From Nostoc sp. LPT (lineage in GTDB: Bacteria > Cyanobacteriota > Cyanobacteriia > Cyanobacteriales > Nostocaceae): a stretch of DNA of 35,880 bases. Under the pieces are notes generated by a model. The model was not told the DNA's origin. It saw only the letters and a list, made by a program, of their open reading frames with translations, and searched no databases. Below are positions 10,112 through 19,306 of the stretch, piece after piece (within the stretch, counting starts at the first letter, position 1; the number at the start of each line of letters is the position of its first letter). A program made the position numbers and the translations under genes. The stretch is taken from the NCBI RefSeq assembly GCF_017115165.1, contig NZ_JABXKF010000004.1, positions 1 through 35,880 of the forward strand, given 5' to 3'.

Positions 10112-10948
10112 TTAAGCAGACTTCGACGAGTTGGAGCGGCGCAATACTTCCGGCAAGTTGTCTTGCATTTGATGACGTAGGGAAGTTCCGCCGCTAGCGA
10201 TTAAGATTCGGTCTTGTTGGTGAAAAACTACCATTTCTCCACCAAAAGTCTGCTCAAGATTTGCGGGACTGAAGACATCGATAGGTTGACCTTGGCAAAT
10301 TAAACCGTGGTTGAAACATACCACCCAAGGTAGATGAGTCGCTACCGAGTTGAGGTCATGGGTGGAGAGGATAATTGTCAAGCCTTGCTGATTCAAATCA
10401 GCCAATAGGTGCAATAGTTCGTGTTGAACGTGCAAGTCTGAACTGCTGGTGGGTTCATCTAAAAGAACTATTTCTGGTTCTCCTACTAAAGCACGGGCAA
10501 TAAAAACCCTTTGCTGTTGCCCACCAGATAGACTACCGATAGGTTGATGGGCAACATGGGCAACCCCAACGCGCTCTAGGAGTTCGCTGGCAACTTGGCG
10601 ATCGCGCCGCGAAGACCAAGGCAACACCTTCTGCTTTTGGTAACGTCCCATCATCACTACTTCCAGAGCCGTAACCGGAAAAGTCCAATCCACCGTTTCT
10701 ACCTGCGGCACATAGCCCACCGCTTTTGGTGGCACTCCTGGCTTTAAGCGCTTTCCTCGAAACCAAATCTCTCCAGCCCAAGGATGAACTAATCCTAAAA
10801 TCGCTCTAATTAAAGTGCTTTTACCACTCCCAGAAGGCCCTACCAAACCAGTAAGTTGACCAGGGTAAAGCGTCAAATTAACATCGCTAAACACTGGCTG
10901 GGTTTGATAACCACAGGTTAAACTTCTAACTTCAAGTATTGGTTGCAT
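10112..10948 (-). CDS. metal ABC transporter ATP-binding protein (ZnuC/MntA type)
   Basis: 278-aa ABC ATPase that powers metal import. Walker A GPSGSGKST is at 37-45, the Q-loop region is GYVPQVETVDW, the signature LSGGQQQRVFIARAL, Walker B EIVLLDEPTSSSD and the H-loop LSTHD. GYVPQ followed by DWTFPVTALEVVMMGRY is typical of the Zn/Mn group. A short variable C-terminal tail follows. It lies between the binding-protein gene (about 100 bp upstream, a gap filled by a palindromic repeat) and the permease gene (5 bp downstream). Confidence 0.93.
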   Translation of the reverse strand: MQPILEVRSLTCGYQTQPVFSDVNLTLYPGQLTGLVGPSGSGKSTLIRAILGLVHPWAGEIWFRGKRLKPGVPPKAVGYVPQVETVDWTFPVTALEVVMMGRYQKQKVLPWSSRRDRQVASELLERVGVAHVAHQPIGSLSGGQQQRVFIARALVGEPEIVLLDEPTSSSDLHVQHELLHLLADLNQQGLTIILSTHDLNSVATHLPWVVCFNHGLICQGQPIDVFSPANLEQTFGGEMVVFHQQDRILIASGGTSLRHQMQDNLPEVLRRSNSSKSA

Positions 10949-10949
10949 A

Positions 10950-11032
10950 TACAGCAGATTTCAAGTTGGTATACATAACGATTCGTCTAAAAGCCAGGTA
11001 GAAAGCCTGTTTTACTTCTGAATTCTGCTGTA
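10950..11032. repeat. palindromic intergenic element inside the metal-transport operon
   Basis: TACAGCAGA at 10950 onward is the reverse complement of the TCTGCTGTA that ends near 11032, and the spacer contains a second small stem (AGCCAGGTAGAAAGCCTG). The element fills nearly the whole gap between the binding-protein and ATPase genes. A related start (TACAGCAGTTTTCAATTG) occurs at about 22317, which supports a dispersed family. If transcribed, the hairpin could make transcription partly polar after the binding-protein gene. Confidence 0.55.
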
Positions 11033-11047
11033 CTTATTTTCTTAATC

Positions 11048-12100
11048 CTACTTAGTTGCTGTTGGTCCAACAACATTTCCAGTGTTTAAGTTCTTCACCA
11101 AATCAGGATTTCCTCCCAAATTAGAGGCGATAATCCGCATATTGTTAGCCATCATGCCAATATAAGTATGCTCAGGATTAGTGTTTTCCATTGCATTGGC
11201 TGAACCTGTTCCAGGTAACTCATCATCGGCAGTGTTGGCTGTTTTTATCTTTGCTTCGCGGGCAATTTGTTCTTCTACCTTGCTGGGGTAGACCTCAGAA
11301 CCAAAAATCGCTGGAACGCCTGTTTTGCGAATTTGGTCAATTAGCTTGGCGACATCTTGAGCAGATGGTTCCTTGAAATCTGAAGGTTGAATCGCACCAA
11401 TTACTTGAAAACCATACTCTCTGGCCCAATACGCCCAAGAATCATGGTAGGTCAAAAGTTTACGGTTTTTGGCAGGAATACTGGCGACGATTTCTCGTGT
11501 TGCCTTGTCTAGGGCATCCAGACGTTGTAAGTAATTTTTGAGATTAGTCGCGTAATAGTCTTTGCCAGCAGGATCTAAAGTAGTTAACTGTTGGGCGGCT
11601 AGTTTGGCGTAAGCCTCAGCATACTTGGGGTTCACCCACAGATGAGGATTGGGATCGCCCTTTTCTTTGGGAAAGCTAAAGTCAAAAAGCCATTGATCTT
11701 GGGTAATGGTATTACTACCTAGCTCATAGATTTTAGTTTCTTTGGGCTTCGAGGCTTTAGCTAGTTTTTCTGTTGGCGATTCCAAATGCAACCCATTGGC
11801 GATAATCAAATTAGCTTTGGATAGCAAATCAGAATCACTGGGACGAGGTTCAAAGGTATGGGAGTCAGTTCCTTCTGGAATAATACCCTTAACTTCTAAG
11901 CGATCGCCTGCAATGTTACTCACAATATTGGTTAAAGGAGCGACTGTCGTTACAACTAAAGGCTTATTTTGTGTCTTTTGTCCTACTTGAACTGGAGTGG
12001 TTGTAACTTCAGGATTGGAAGACACTGTTTTATCTGGAGATGGACTGCAAGCTACTACCATGAAGCTAAGTACAAATAGCAATCCGGCGAGGGTCTTCAT
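11048..12100 (-). CDS. metal ABC transporter substrate-binding lipoprotein (ZnuA/TroA/MntC family)
   Basis: 350-aa periplasmic cluster A-I metal-binding protein. A lipoprotein signal with lipobox MVVAC puts the acylated Cys at 18. Candidate metal ligands in family positions are His81 (DSHTFEP), His153 (NPHLWVNP), His219 (TYHDSW) and Asp292 or Asp293 (TADDELPG). A third His where typical Mn proteins have Glu resembles TroA/zinc proteins, but the His-rich loop common in ZnuA is missing, so Zn against Mn remains open. It is the first gene of a binding protein-ATPase-permease operon. It is divergent from an AraC regulator across a 0.5-kb gap, where metal-responsive control would be expected. Confidence 0.9.
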   Translation of the reverse strand: MKTLAGLLFVLSFMVVACSPSPDKTVSSNPEVTTTPVQVGQKTQNKPLVVTTVAPLTNIVSNIAGDRLEVKGIIPEGTDSHTFEPRPSDSDLLSKANLIIANGLHLESPTEKLAKASKPKETKIYELGSNTITQDQWLFDFSFPKEKGDPNPHLWVNPKYAEAYAKLAAQQLTTLDPAGKDYYATNLKNYLQRLDALDKATREIVASIPAKNRKLLTYHDSWAYWAREYGFQVIGAIQPSDFKEPSAQDVAKLIDQIRKTGVPAIFGSEVYPSKVEEQIAREAKIKTANTADDELPGTGSANAMENTNPEHTYIGMMANNMRIIASNLGGNPDLVKNLNTGNVVGPTATK

Positions 12101-12639
12101 TACACCAAGTCTTCTAAATTAAAGGATCAACGTTTAATTAGACCTTTTCCTGATATTAAGATGCAATGCCCCCTCAGGGTATTTTCGGTTGATTTTTAGA
12201 ATTTTTTATCTGTACTCCTTTCGATCAAAGAGCGTTTAATATCAATTAGGCTGGGTTGATTGGGAACAATTTAAAAGAGAGTGATCTTTGTCAATACGTC
12301 TTTAAGTATAAATATATCTGCATAAAAATGATAATCGTATTATGGGGTGCGTAGACGAAGCAGCAGCTTGTTCTTAGACATCGCATTTCACCGCTGATCA
12401 TAAAAATATTTGAAGAAAGCCCAAAGTAAGAAACGTCTTGTCTTAATTTCTTAACTTTGCGACAACAATCAAGGTATATCAATACTTTCAGCAGCCAGTG
12501 CTGTAAAGTATTTGCATAGTTGAGGCTCAACATTCCTCGGTCAACCCTGCTGTGTAATGCTAACAATAATTATTAATCCTCAACCAAATTCTGCGAAAAT
12601 TTCTTAACAAGAGTTGTTTTTGCTTTGACCATATCAATA
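12101..12639. promoter_or_regulatory. divergent intergenic region between metal importer and AraC regulator
   Basis: About 540 bp without a supported gene. It must hold the promoters for both divergent units. Two AT-rich palindromes stand out as possible Fur/Zur-type sites: TGATAATCGTATTAT at 12329-12343 (perfect ATAAT-CGT-ATTAT core) and AATAATTATT at 12565-12574. Neither is a full match to a 7-1-7 Fur/Zur box, and the first is about 230 bp from the importer start, so both are tentative. An open frame on the minus strand here has no recognisable protein features. Confidence 0.3.
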
Positions 12640-13641
12640 ATGACACTGTTCCTTTGCGAGCCAGAATCTTTGGTACAATCCTCTCCCAATCATTTGTACT
12701 TGAACAGCTTACCTAATTTTGGGAAATTAAATAGCCCTATTCATGATCCGCATAAGCATAGCCAGGGAAAGCGACAGATAATCTTGCTTTGCTCTGGAAT
12801 TTATCTCGTGATTGATCAATACACACTACAAGAAAACTTAGTTGTAGAAACTGCTCCTGGAAAACCTGGATTTGATTTGGAGTTCAGTTTTATGATTTTG
12901 GGTGATAATCACACTGAGCAGACACTTGCAGGACAAAATTTTCTGTGTCTTGGATTTGAACCCGGAATTAGTGGGTTAGTTGATTGGCAAGCAGGACAAC
13001 AAATTCTGAAATTTGATATTCATATTACAGTTGAGACATTTGTGAATGCGATCGCCCATTGTTTAGAGCTGGTCGATCCGAAGCTGAGACAGTTTCTTGA
13101 ACATTCAGATCATATAGATTGTTTTCAAATGGGTGTTAACACACCTGCAATGTGTACAATCATTTACCAAATCCTGAATTGTCCCTATCAAGGGCTAACA
13201 CGGCAGTTGTATCTAGAAGGTAAGGTGCTAGAACTGATGGCGCTACGTTTGGATCAGTACATCCAGAACGAACCACAGCCAAGGCAAAAATCATCATCAA
13301 AATCACAAGAGCGCGATCGCCTGCACTACGCTAAGGAAATCCTCATCCACAACTTAGAACATCCGCCATCTCTGTTAGAACTATCTCAACAAGTGGGACT
13401 CAATACTCGTAAACTCAAAGAGGGCTTTCGACGAGAGTTTGATACAACGGTGTTCGGCTATTTGCATAGTCATCGGATGGAACAAGCCAGGAAATTTATA
13501 GAAGAAGGGCAAATGACTGTAGCAGAAGTTGCCTACGGGGTGGGCTATGCAAATCGCAGCCATTTTGCAGCAGCATTTCGCAAATGGTTTGGCATAAATC
13601 CGAGTGAGTTTTTCAAGGAAACACAAAAACGGGAGATTTGA
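12640..13641 (+). CDS. AraC-family transcriptional regulator (PchR-like)
   Basis: About 333-aa regulator with an N-terminal ligand-sensing region and a C-terminal double helix-turn-helix domain (last 105 residues: LLELSQQVGLNTRKLKEGFR, then MTVAEVAYGVGYANRSHFAAAFRKWFGINPSEF). This architecture is typical of siderophore-responsive PchR-type activators next to TonB receptor genes. I start at ATG 12640. An in-frame TTG at 12625, with AAGAG about 11 nt upstream, would add five residues and cannot be excluded. The adjacent downstream intergenic region contains a 21-bp-spaced direct repeat that suits an AraC-type activator, so its likely target is the neighbouring TonB receptor gene. Confidence 0.88.
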   Translation: MTLFLCEPESLVQSSPNHLYLNSLPNFGKLNSPIHDPHKHSQGKRQIILLCSGIYLVIDQYTLQENLVVETAPGKPGFDLEFSFMILGDNHTEQTLAGQNFLCLGFEPGISGLVDWQAGQQILKFDIHITVETFVNAIAHCLELVDPKLRQFLEHSDHIDCFQMGVNTPAMCTIIYQILNCPYQGLTRQLYLEGKVLELMALRLDQYIQNEPQPRQKSSSKSQERDRLHYAKEILIHNLEHPPSLLELSQQVGLNTRKLKEGFRREFDTTVFGYLHSHRMEQARKFIEEGQMTVAEVAYGVGYANRSHFAAAFRKWFGINPSEFFKETQKREI

Positions 13642-13644
13642 ATT

Positions 13645-13678
13645 GTTCCGCTTAGAGTCATCGCGGTTCCGCTAAGAG
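13645..13678 (+). promoter_or_regulatory. candidate AraC-type operator (two direct repeats, 21-bp spacing)
   Basis: GTTCCGCTTAGAG at 13645 and GTTCCGCTAAGAG at 13666 are direct repeats whose starts are 21 bp apart, two helical turns. This is the geometry of AraC-family half-sites such as araI1-I2. The pair lies directly after the AraC-like gene and about 100 bp before the TonB receptor start, with a possible -10 (GATAAT) near 13728 and no good -35, as expected of an activator-dependent promoter. Confidence 0.5.
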
Positions 13679-13702
13679 CCACTTCAATTTGTCAAATCCT
13701 CT

Positions 13703-13721
13703 ATTCTCAGGTAATGAGAAT
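13703..13721. promoter_or_regulatory. perfect 7-5-7 inverted repeat upstream of the TonB receptor
   Basis: ATTCTCA-GGTAA-TGAGAAT. The half-site TGAGAAT is a common Fur-box half, but here the halves face outward compared with the usual Fur arrangement. It lies between the AraC-type direct repeats and the possible -10 element. Candidate iron-regulatory site, low certainty. Confidence 0.35.
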
Positions 13722-13773
13722 TGTTACTGATAATTTTTTGTGGGAATTGTGCAACCGCGTGTGAGGTGAAAGC

Positions 13774-16381
13774 ATGAATACGAAGCAACTGTGGTAACTG
13801 CTAGTGCTCATAGGATGGATGGGATTGGCAATTCCAGCATATGCCAAAGAAGTACCCCAACCAATAAGACGACTGCAAAGAAGCGATCACGCAATTATGC
13901 TAGTGCAGTCGCCAGCATCAGAAATAGCGCCTTTAGCAGAAGTTGTACAAGTTACGGGAGTTAAGACAAATCCTACTGATAAAGGTGTAGAGGTGATTTT
14001 ACAAACTGACAAAGGTCAACAGTTGCAAGTAGTAAACCGCAGTGTTGACAACAGCTTTATCGTTGATATTCCCAATGCCCAACTGCAATTAACCAAAAAA
14101 GATGCCTTTACATTCCGCTCGGAAAAACCGCTTGCGGGAATTACTGAGATTACAGTTACTAACTTTAATGCCAATACTATCCGGGTGGCGGTGATAGGTG
14201 AAGCGGGTGTACCAATTGTCGAGTTGTTTGATAAGTTTAGACGAGGGTATTATTTTTAGCGTTGCTAGTGCTGCATCCTCAACACAGCCGCAACAGCAAC
14301 CCCAAAAGCAACCAAAGCCACCAACCACCGCGCCACAGCAACCATCGGCTGAGGGTGATGAACCAATTGAGTTGGTGGTAACAGGTGAGCCAGACACAGG
14401 ATATAGCGTACCGGATGCATCAACAGCAACTAAAACTGATACCCCATTACGCGACATTCCCCAATCTATCCAAGTGATTCCTCGCCGAGTGATTGAAGAT
14501 CAAAAAATCACTCGCCTATCTGATGCTCTCCGCAACGTACCAGGCGTAGTGACTAGCGGTAATCGTCGGAGTTTAGCACCTGATTACGTCATTCGAGGAT
14601 TTACTACACAAAACACCCTGAGAAATGGGTTTACTTTTCCTGGTTCATCCACAACTCCAGCAAACGCATCAGCGGTGTCCAATAATATTGAGCGAGTTGA
14701 GGTCTTGAAAGGCCCTGCTTCAGTGCTGTATGGCAACCTGGAACCGGGAGGAGTGGTGAACTATGTGACAAAACAACCGCTAGAAGCACCTTACTACGCG
14801 GGCGAATTTATTGTTGGCAGCGACAGTTTCTACAACCCCACACTCGATTTTTCTGGGCCGCTAACAACGGATAAACGCCTGTTGTATCGTCTCAATATTG
14901 GCTATGAAAATTCCGGTAGCTTTGTTGATTTTGTGAATCGAGAAAACTTTTCAATTGCGCCAACCCTAAGCTACAAGATTGGGGACTCTACCACATTGAA
15001 TTTTGGCTATAAGTACATCAGACAGGATGGAACGCCTTATAATGGTTTTCCAGCAAACCCGCTGGTTTTTCAATTACCACGCAACCGTTTTTTGGGAGAA
15101 CCAGGCGATCGCGAGCAGAGTGACACCCATAATATTAATTTTGCAATTTCCCATCGCTTTAATGACAATTTAGAAATTCGCAGCGGCTTTTTTACTCAAT
15201 TCACCAACTCCAAACGCTCGTCATTTCGGCTAGATTTTGGAGATTTAGACGGTTCGTTAGCACCAAGATTCTAAGAAACAGGCACAGATGACAATCAACT
15301 ATACTCCCTGCAAAATGATCTGATCTGGAAGTTTAATACAGGCACTGTAAAGCATCAACTACTGTTCGGACTTGAATGGACTAAATCTAGTGGTAATTTT
15401 AATTATGATGATAACTATATTGATTATTCAATTGATATCTTCGAGCCAGTTTATGGTGCGACTATCCCTAGAGAGTTGAACTATTTATCATCACAAAATA
15501 AAGAACGGAATACCATTGCCCTCTATCTCCAAGATCAAGTCACGTTACTCCCAAATTTAAAGTTGCTAGTTGGGGGTAGATATGATTTCAATAAACAGAG
15601 AGACATTTTTCAAGAGTTTAATAATATCAATGTTGAGGAGCCGAGTGTCTACAATGCCAATGATCAAGTTGATAGTAATGCCTTCTCCCCACGCATTGGC
15701 ATTGTCTACCAACCCATTGAACCTGTATCACTCTACGCCAGTTATAGCAGGTCTTTTGTTCCTAATGACTCTCGTACCAGAACTGGAGAAATTATTGAAC
15801 CCACTCGCGGCACTCAATATGAAGCTGGTATCAAAACCGAACTTTTGGACAACAAATTATCAGCTACTTTAGCTGCCTATGAAATTACAAAGACAAACAT
15901 TCCGACAACAGATCCACAAGATCGTAACTATTCGATTGGTGTAGGTGAAGTGAAGAGTCGAGGGGTTGAATTCAGTTTAGCTGGAGAACCGTTACAAAAC
16001 CTGAATATTATTGCTTCTTGGTTTGTTAACGATACATTTGTCAGCGAAGACAATGACTTACCAGTGGGTGACAAACTCATAAATGCGCCTAGTCAAGGAG
16101 CGAGTTTATGGATGAGTTACGAAATTTCCAAGGGAGACTTAAAAGGGTTAGGCTTTGGTGCAGGAGTATTTTATGTGGGAGATAGAGAAGTTACTTTACC
16201 TAACACATTCACAGTTCCATCTTACGTTCGTGCTGATGCGGCAATTTTCTATAAACAAGATAACTGGCAGCTTGGGCTGAACTTTAAGAACCTATTTAAC
16301 AAGCGGTATTACGAGACAGATGGTTTTATCCAACCTGGTGAACCATTAACTGTGCTGGGTTCGGTTTCGGTACGTTTTTAA
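13774..16381 (+). pseudogene. TonB-dependent siderophore receptor with AMIN domain, broken by three lesions
   Basis: An outer-membrane receptor for ferric siderophores of about 868 aa if repaired. ATG 13774 follows GAGGTGA, a strong ribosome-binding site. The signal peptide (MNTKQLW, stop, LLVLIGWMGLAIPAYA) is interrupted by TAA at 13795-13797. An AMIN domain (VTGVKTNPTDKGVEV to VPIVELFD) follows. One extra A near 14233 shifts the frame; removing it restores VELFD-SLDEGIIFSVASAA. Next come a Pro/Gln linker, the plug (DTPLRDIPQSIQVIPRRVIE, DALRNVPGV, RGFTTQN, VLKGPASVLYG, GGVVNYVTK) and the beta-barrel, with a second TAA at 15272-15274 after LAPRF. The same frame then runs on to the classic C-terminal VSVRF. 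Downstream PepSY and upstream regulator genes are intact. Decay looks recent because nearly all of the sequence is still readable. Confidence 0.88.
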
Positions 16382-16491
16382 CTAGTTAGGATGCTATTAT
16401 TACTTGCTGTTTTTCAATGTCTTTAACTGTGACTCGTTTGAATTAATAAGTATATTTTGACAGTTAAATTGAAGCCCTTGAGTAATCCGTT

Positions 16492-17667
16492 ATGACATCT
16501 ACCAAACTTTCCCAAAACAACACTATCACCCCTAAAAGGCTCCGTAACTTTGTATTTTATCTCCACCGTTATCTCGGTCTAGTTTTGGGACTAATTATCG
16601 TGGTAATTGGTGTAACTGGCACATTGTGGATGTTTGATGCAGAAGTTTATCGTCTTGTCCTTGGTAAAAGATTGACGCAGGTAACACCACAGAGGAAACC
16701 GCTACCATTAAATGTGCTAGTAGAAAAAGTCCAAGCTGCATATAGTAGTCAGCCAGACTTGAAAGTTAGCGGGATTAGCTCTGATTACTTTCAAACAGGC
16801 ACTTCACCTGCATCCGTAGGCATAGTTGACAAAAACGGCATATCCTTAGATGTACTTCTCAATCCTTATACAGGTGAAATTCTTGGCACTCATCAAACAA
16901 CAGGTGACTGGCTCGATATTGCTGGTAAATTACATGTTGGCTCAGTTGCAGGCGATACAGGGGTGATAGTTTATGGCATTATTGGTTTGCTGATGTTTAT
17001 TCTGTGCATCACAGGAATCTTTCTCTGGCCTGGTTGGCGCAAGTTAGTAACTGGCTTCAAAATCAAGCTCAACACCCATCCCAAGCGAGCAAACTTTGAT
17101 ATTCATAAAGTAGTAGGTATCTTCGCAGCTGTATTTCTAGCGATTTTAGGCTTTACAGGCTTCTGTATGAATTGGGGAAGCATGGTTAATCCAGTCATCC
17201 ATGCTATTACTTTTTCTCCTTCTCCACCAGAACCAACCCTGGTTTCTGTGCCGATTCCTGGTAAAAAACCAATTTCACTTCAACAAGCAATTCAAATATC
17301 AAATACAGCACTTCCCGGTGCTACAACTCCAATTATTTGGCTTCCCACTACACCTGAAGGGATTTACAGCTTTCGCAAGCATTTCCCTGAAGATTTAAAT
17401 TCATCAGGTTCAAGTGAGGTCTATGTAGACCAATACAGTGGAAAAGTGCTATGGATCAGGAGCATCCGTCAAATATCTAGAGGCGATAAAGTGATTGAGT
17501 GGATTGGAAACCTGCACTTTGGTCACTATGGCGGACGCACAACAGAAATTATTTACGGTTTGGTTGGTATCACTCCCATCATTTTGTTGATTACAGGTTT
17601 TGTGATGTGGTGGTATCGCTATCAAAGCAAAAATAGGAAACAACCAGTTGAGTTTTATGATAAATAA
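16492..17667 (+). CDS. PepSY-associated TM domain protein (PiuB-like, iron uptake context)
   Basis: 391-aa inner-membrane protein of the PepSY_TM family commonly found beside TonB siderophore receptors. Some members are implicated in reduction or release of iron from siderophores. Four main hydrophobic segments are visible: about 29-50 (LGLVLGLIIVVIGVTGTLW), 160-185 (YGIIGLLMFILCITGIFLW), 205-225 and the C-terminal GLVGITPIILLITGFVMWW. Periplasmic PepSY-like regions lie between them. Conserved His near the membrane faces (YLHRYLG, KLHVGSVAG, HKVVG, LHFGHYGG) could bind heme or metal. It begins 110 bp after the broken receptor and is itself intact. Confidence 0.88.
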   Translation: MTSTKLSQNNTITPKRLRNFVFYLHRYLGLVLGLIIVVIGVTGTLWMFDAEVYRLVLGKRLTQVTPQRKPLPLNVLVEKVQAAYSSQPDLKVSGISSDYFQTGTSPASVGIVDKNGISLDVLLNPYTGEILGTHQTTGDWLDIAGKLHVGSVAGDTGVIVYGIIGLLMFILCITGIFLWPGWRKLVTGFKIKLNTHPKRANFDIHKVVGIFAAVFLAILGFTGFCMNWGSMVNPVIHAITFSPSPPEPTLVSVPIPGKKPISLQQAIQISNTALPGATTPIIWLPTTPEGIYSFRKHFPEDLNSSGSSEVYVDQYSGKVLWIRSIRQISRGDKVIEWIGNLHFGHYGGRTTEIIYGLVGITPIILLITGFVMWWYRYQSKNRKQPVEFYDK

Positions 17668-17941
17668 TTTTGGGGCTAATGAATACTAAGGAGATAAGCG
17701 ATCGCCCGCCCTTCTGCCTAAAATTTCTCTCCCAGTACTGCGCTCTCTTGACCCAAGCCCAGTTACAGCCTGAAATTTCCTCGCTTGAAAAAAAGGGGAA
17801 GCGTCTCACCTCAGCTTTCGTTGCTATTTCTCTTTCCTTGGGTAGAGGATTTGGGACATTGATGTTTCGGACGAGCGATCCCAATGACAGAATATAAAGC
17901 TTAAACATTGGTCGGATGTCGGCATCCAGCATCTACTCTCA

Positions 17942-18721
17942 TTAGATTGCTAATGCTCGCTTTTCTAATGGTAGTTCAAAGCGATCGCCTGGTTTTGGCT
18001 CAAGTACCTTCGTCGCAAGATTGTTTTTCTCAAGTAACGAGCGAAATTCTTCAGCAGTTCCTTCAGTCTGAATCAATTTCATCAGCAATCCTTCAAACGC
18101 CACATCTCCACCAGCCGCTGTAGGTATTATTACTTGAGGCTGTAATGATTTTACGACTTCTAAAGCACTATTTTGTCCTTTAATAATCGACCCAAGCAAA
18201 GGTAGCGTCATATCAATAAACGGTGTAATCACTACATCTATAGGTGTAGCTTGCTGAAGTTCTGAGGAATGATACCCGTGAGGCTCGTAGTATACAGTTA
18301 AACCACTCTCCAATTCTTTGAGGAGATAACTATTTTCTACCAAAGTTGGGCCGATTGGTGAGCCGGGGAAAGCCTTGATTTCAATTTGATTATTTAAAGT
18401 AAAAGTTTCGCCATGAGCCAATACTGTTACCTGGGTATAGCCTAACTGCTGTACTACCTTAGCTGCATTGGGAGAAGCTACAACCTTAATACTGTGGTCA
18501 AGCAACTTGAGCGTTGGTGGGTGAGTGTGGTCTTCTAAACCCTGAGATAGCAGGATCAAATCAATATTATCTGGGATTGGGCGATTTTGCGATCGCGACC
18601 CTTTAAATAACCAATCCAAATTACTGAAAATTAACGAACCAACCAGCCAAGGGTCAATTAGTATTCGTTTTCCACCGATTTCCAACAGCCAAGAGTTGCT
18701 GTCTAACCAAGTTAAGAACAT
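17942..18721 (-). CDS. MBL-fold (UlaG-like) protein with a degenerate metal motif
   Basis: 259-aa metallo-beta-lactamase-fold protein. The start MFLTWLDSNSWLLEIGGKRILIDPW and the later VVITPFIDMTLP and VIIPTAAGG segments fit the UlaG/UPF0173-like branch. The family HxHxDH zinc motif reads Q-G-L-E-D-H here (LILLSQGLEDHTHPP): the first two metal His are missing, Asp and the final His are kept. Metal binding and hydrolysis may therefore be altered. No signal peptide. It is convergent with the PepSY gene across about 270 bp of apparently non-coding sequence and divergent from the VOC gene. Substrate unknown. Confidence 0.85.
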   Translation of the reverse strand: MFLTWLDSNSWLLEIGGKRILIDPWLVGSLIFSNLDWLFKGSRSQNRPIPDNIDLILLSQGLEDHTHPPTLKLLDHSIKVVASPNAAKVVQQLGYTQVTVLAHGETFTLNNQIEIKAFPGSPIGPTLVENSYLLKELESGLTVYYEPHGYHSSELQQATPIDVVITPFIDMTLPLLGSIIKGQNSALEVVKSLQPQVIIPTAAGGDVAFEGLLMKLIQTEGTAEEFRSLLEKNNLATKVLEPKPGDRFELPLEKRALAI

Positions 18722-18835
18722 AAAATTTTATGAAGATAACGCCTACCTTCATTATCAATGGTATCAGCTTTCTTAGTAAGCCCTCAGGCCAATACCTACA
18801 TTCGCCCGGTTAAGTCTACACACGCAGTTTTCTTG

Positions 18836-19279
18836 ATGTCTGATCTTGGTTTTACCCACATAGCACTTGCAGTCACTGATGTTGATGCAAGTATCTCATT
18901 TTATGCAAAGTATGCCCAGATGACAGTCGTGCATCGTCGCACTGATCAAACGACTCAAGTAGATGTTGCTTGGATTAGTGACCTGACCAGACCTTTTGTG
19001 ATTGTCCTAATTAAAGAAGCTAAAGTACAAGGCGCACTGTTACCACAATCCCATCTAGGGGTAGCTTATCAGAATCGTGAACAAGTTACTCGCCTGTGTG
19101 ATGAAGCACGCGCAGAGGGGTTATTGCTGGCTGGGCCAAATGACTGGGCCCCTCCGGTTGGTTACTGGGCTTATCTTAGAGATCCAGATGGTCATACCCT
19201 GGAAATTTCCTATGGTCAGGAAATTAATTTTACAGTTGAGCAAGCTAGAGACGCAACTAATCGCATCTCTACAACTTAA
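18836..19279 (+). CDS. VOC (glyoxalase/bleomycin-resistance/dioxygenase) family protein
   Basis: About 147-aa vicinal-oxygen-chelate fold protein with two beta-alpha-beta-beta-beta modules. It begins MSDLGFTHIALAVTDVDASISFY, with a metal-ligand His at THIALAV, and closes with LRDPDGHTLEISYGQE, where Glu is the usual second-module ligand. I start at the ATG at 18836, because the domain begins there. An in-frame ATG at 18758 would add 26 residues without family character, and neither has a clear ribosome-binding site. The family includes lyases, isomerases and dioxygenases, so the reaction cannot be assigned. Confidence 0.82.
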   Translation: MSDLGFTHIALAVTDVDASISFYAKYAQMTVVHRRTDQTTQVDVAWISDLTRPFVIVLIKEAKVQGALLPQSHLGVAYQNREQVTRLCDEARAEGLLLAGPNDWAPPVGYWAYLRDPDGHTLEISYGQEINFTVEQARDATNRISTT

Positions 19280-19306
19280 TTAAATCGTATTACTTGTAAC
19301 CCTTAG

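Noticed and set aside
12291..12566. Minus-strand open frame in the importer/AraC gap
   Set aside because: Low-complexity hydrophobic and Cys-rich translation with no ribosome-binding site or known features.
16457..16486. TTGACA/AGTAAT promoter for the PepSY gene
   Set aside because: The -10 would lie 5 nt before the ATG with 18-nt spacing; a leaderless start is possible but unsupported.
17670..17897. Possible 75-aa gene, and an overlapping minus-strand frame (17591-17932), after the PepSY gene
   Set aside because: No ribosome-binding site, no recognisable protein features, and the plus frame includes HIP1 and repeat-like words; the 274-bp gap looks non-coding.
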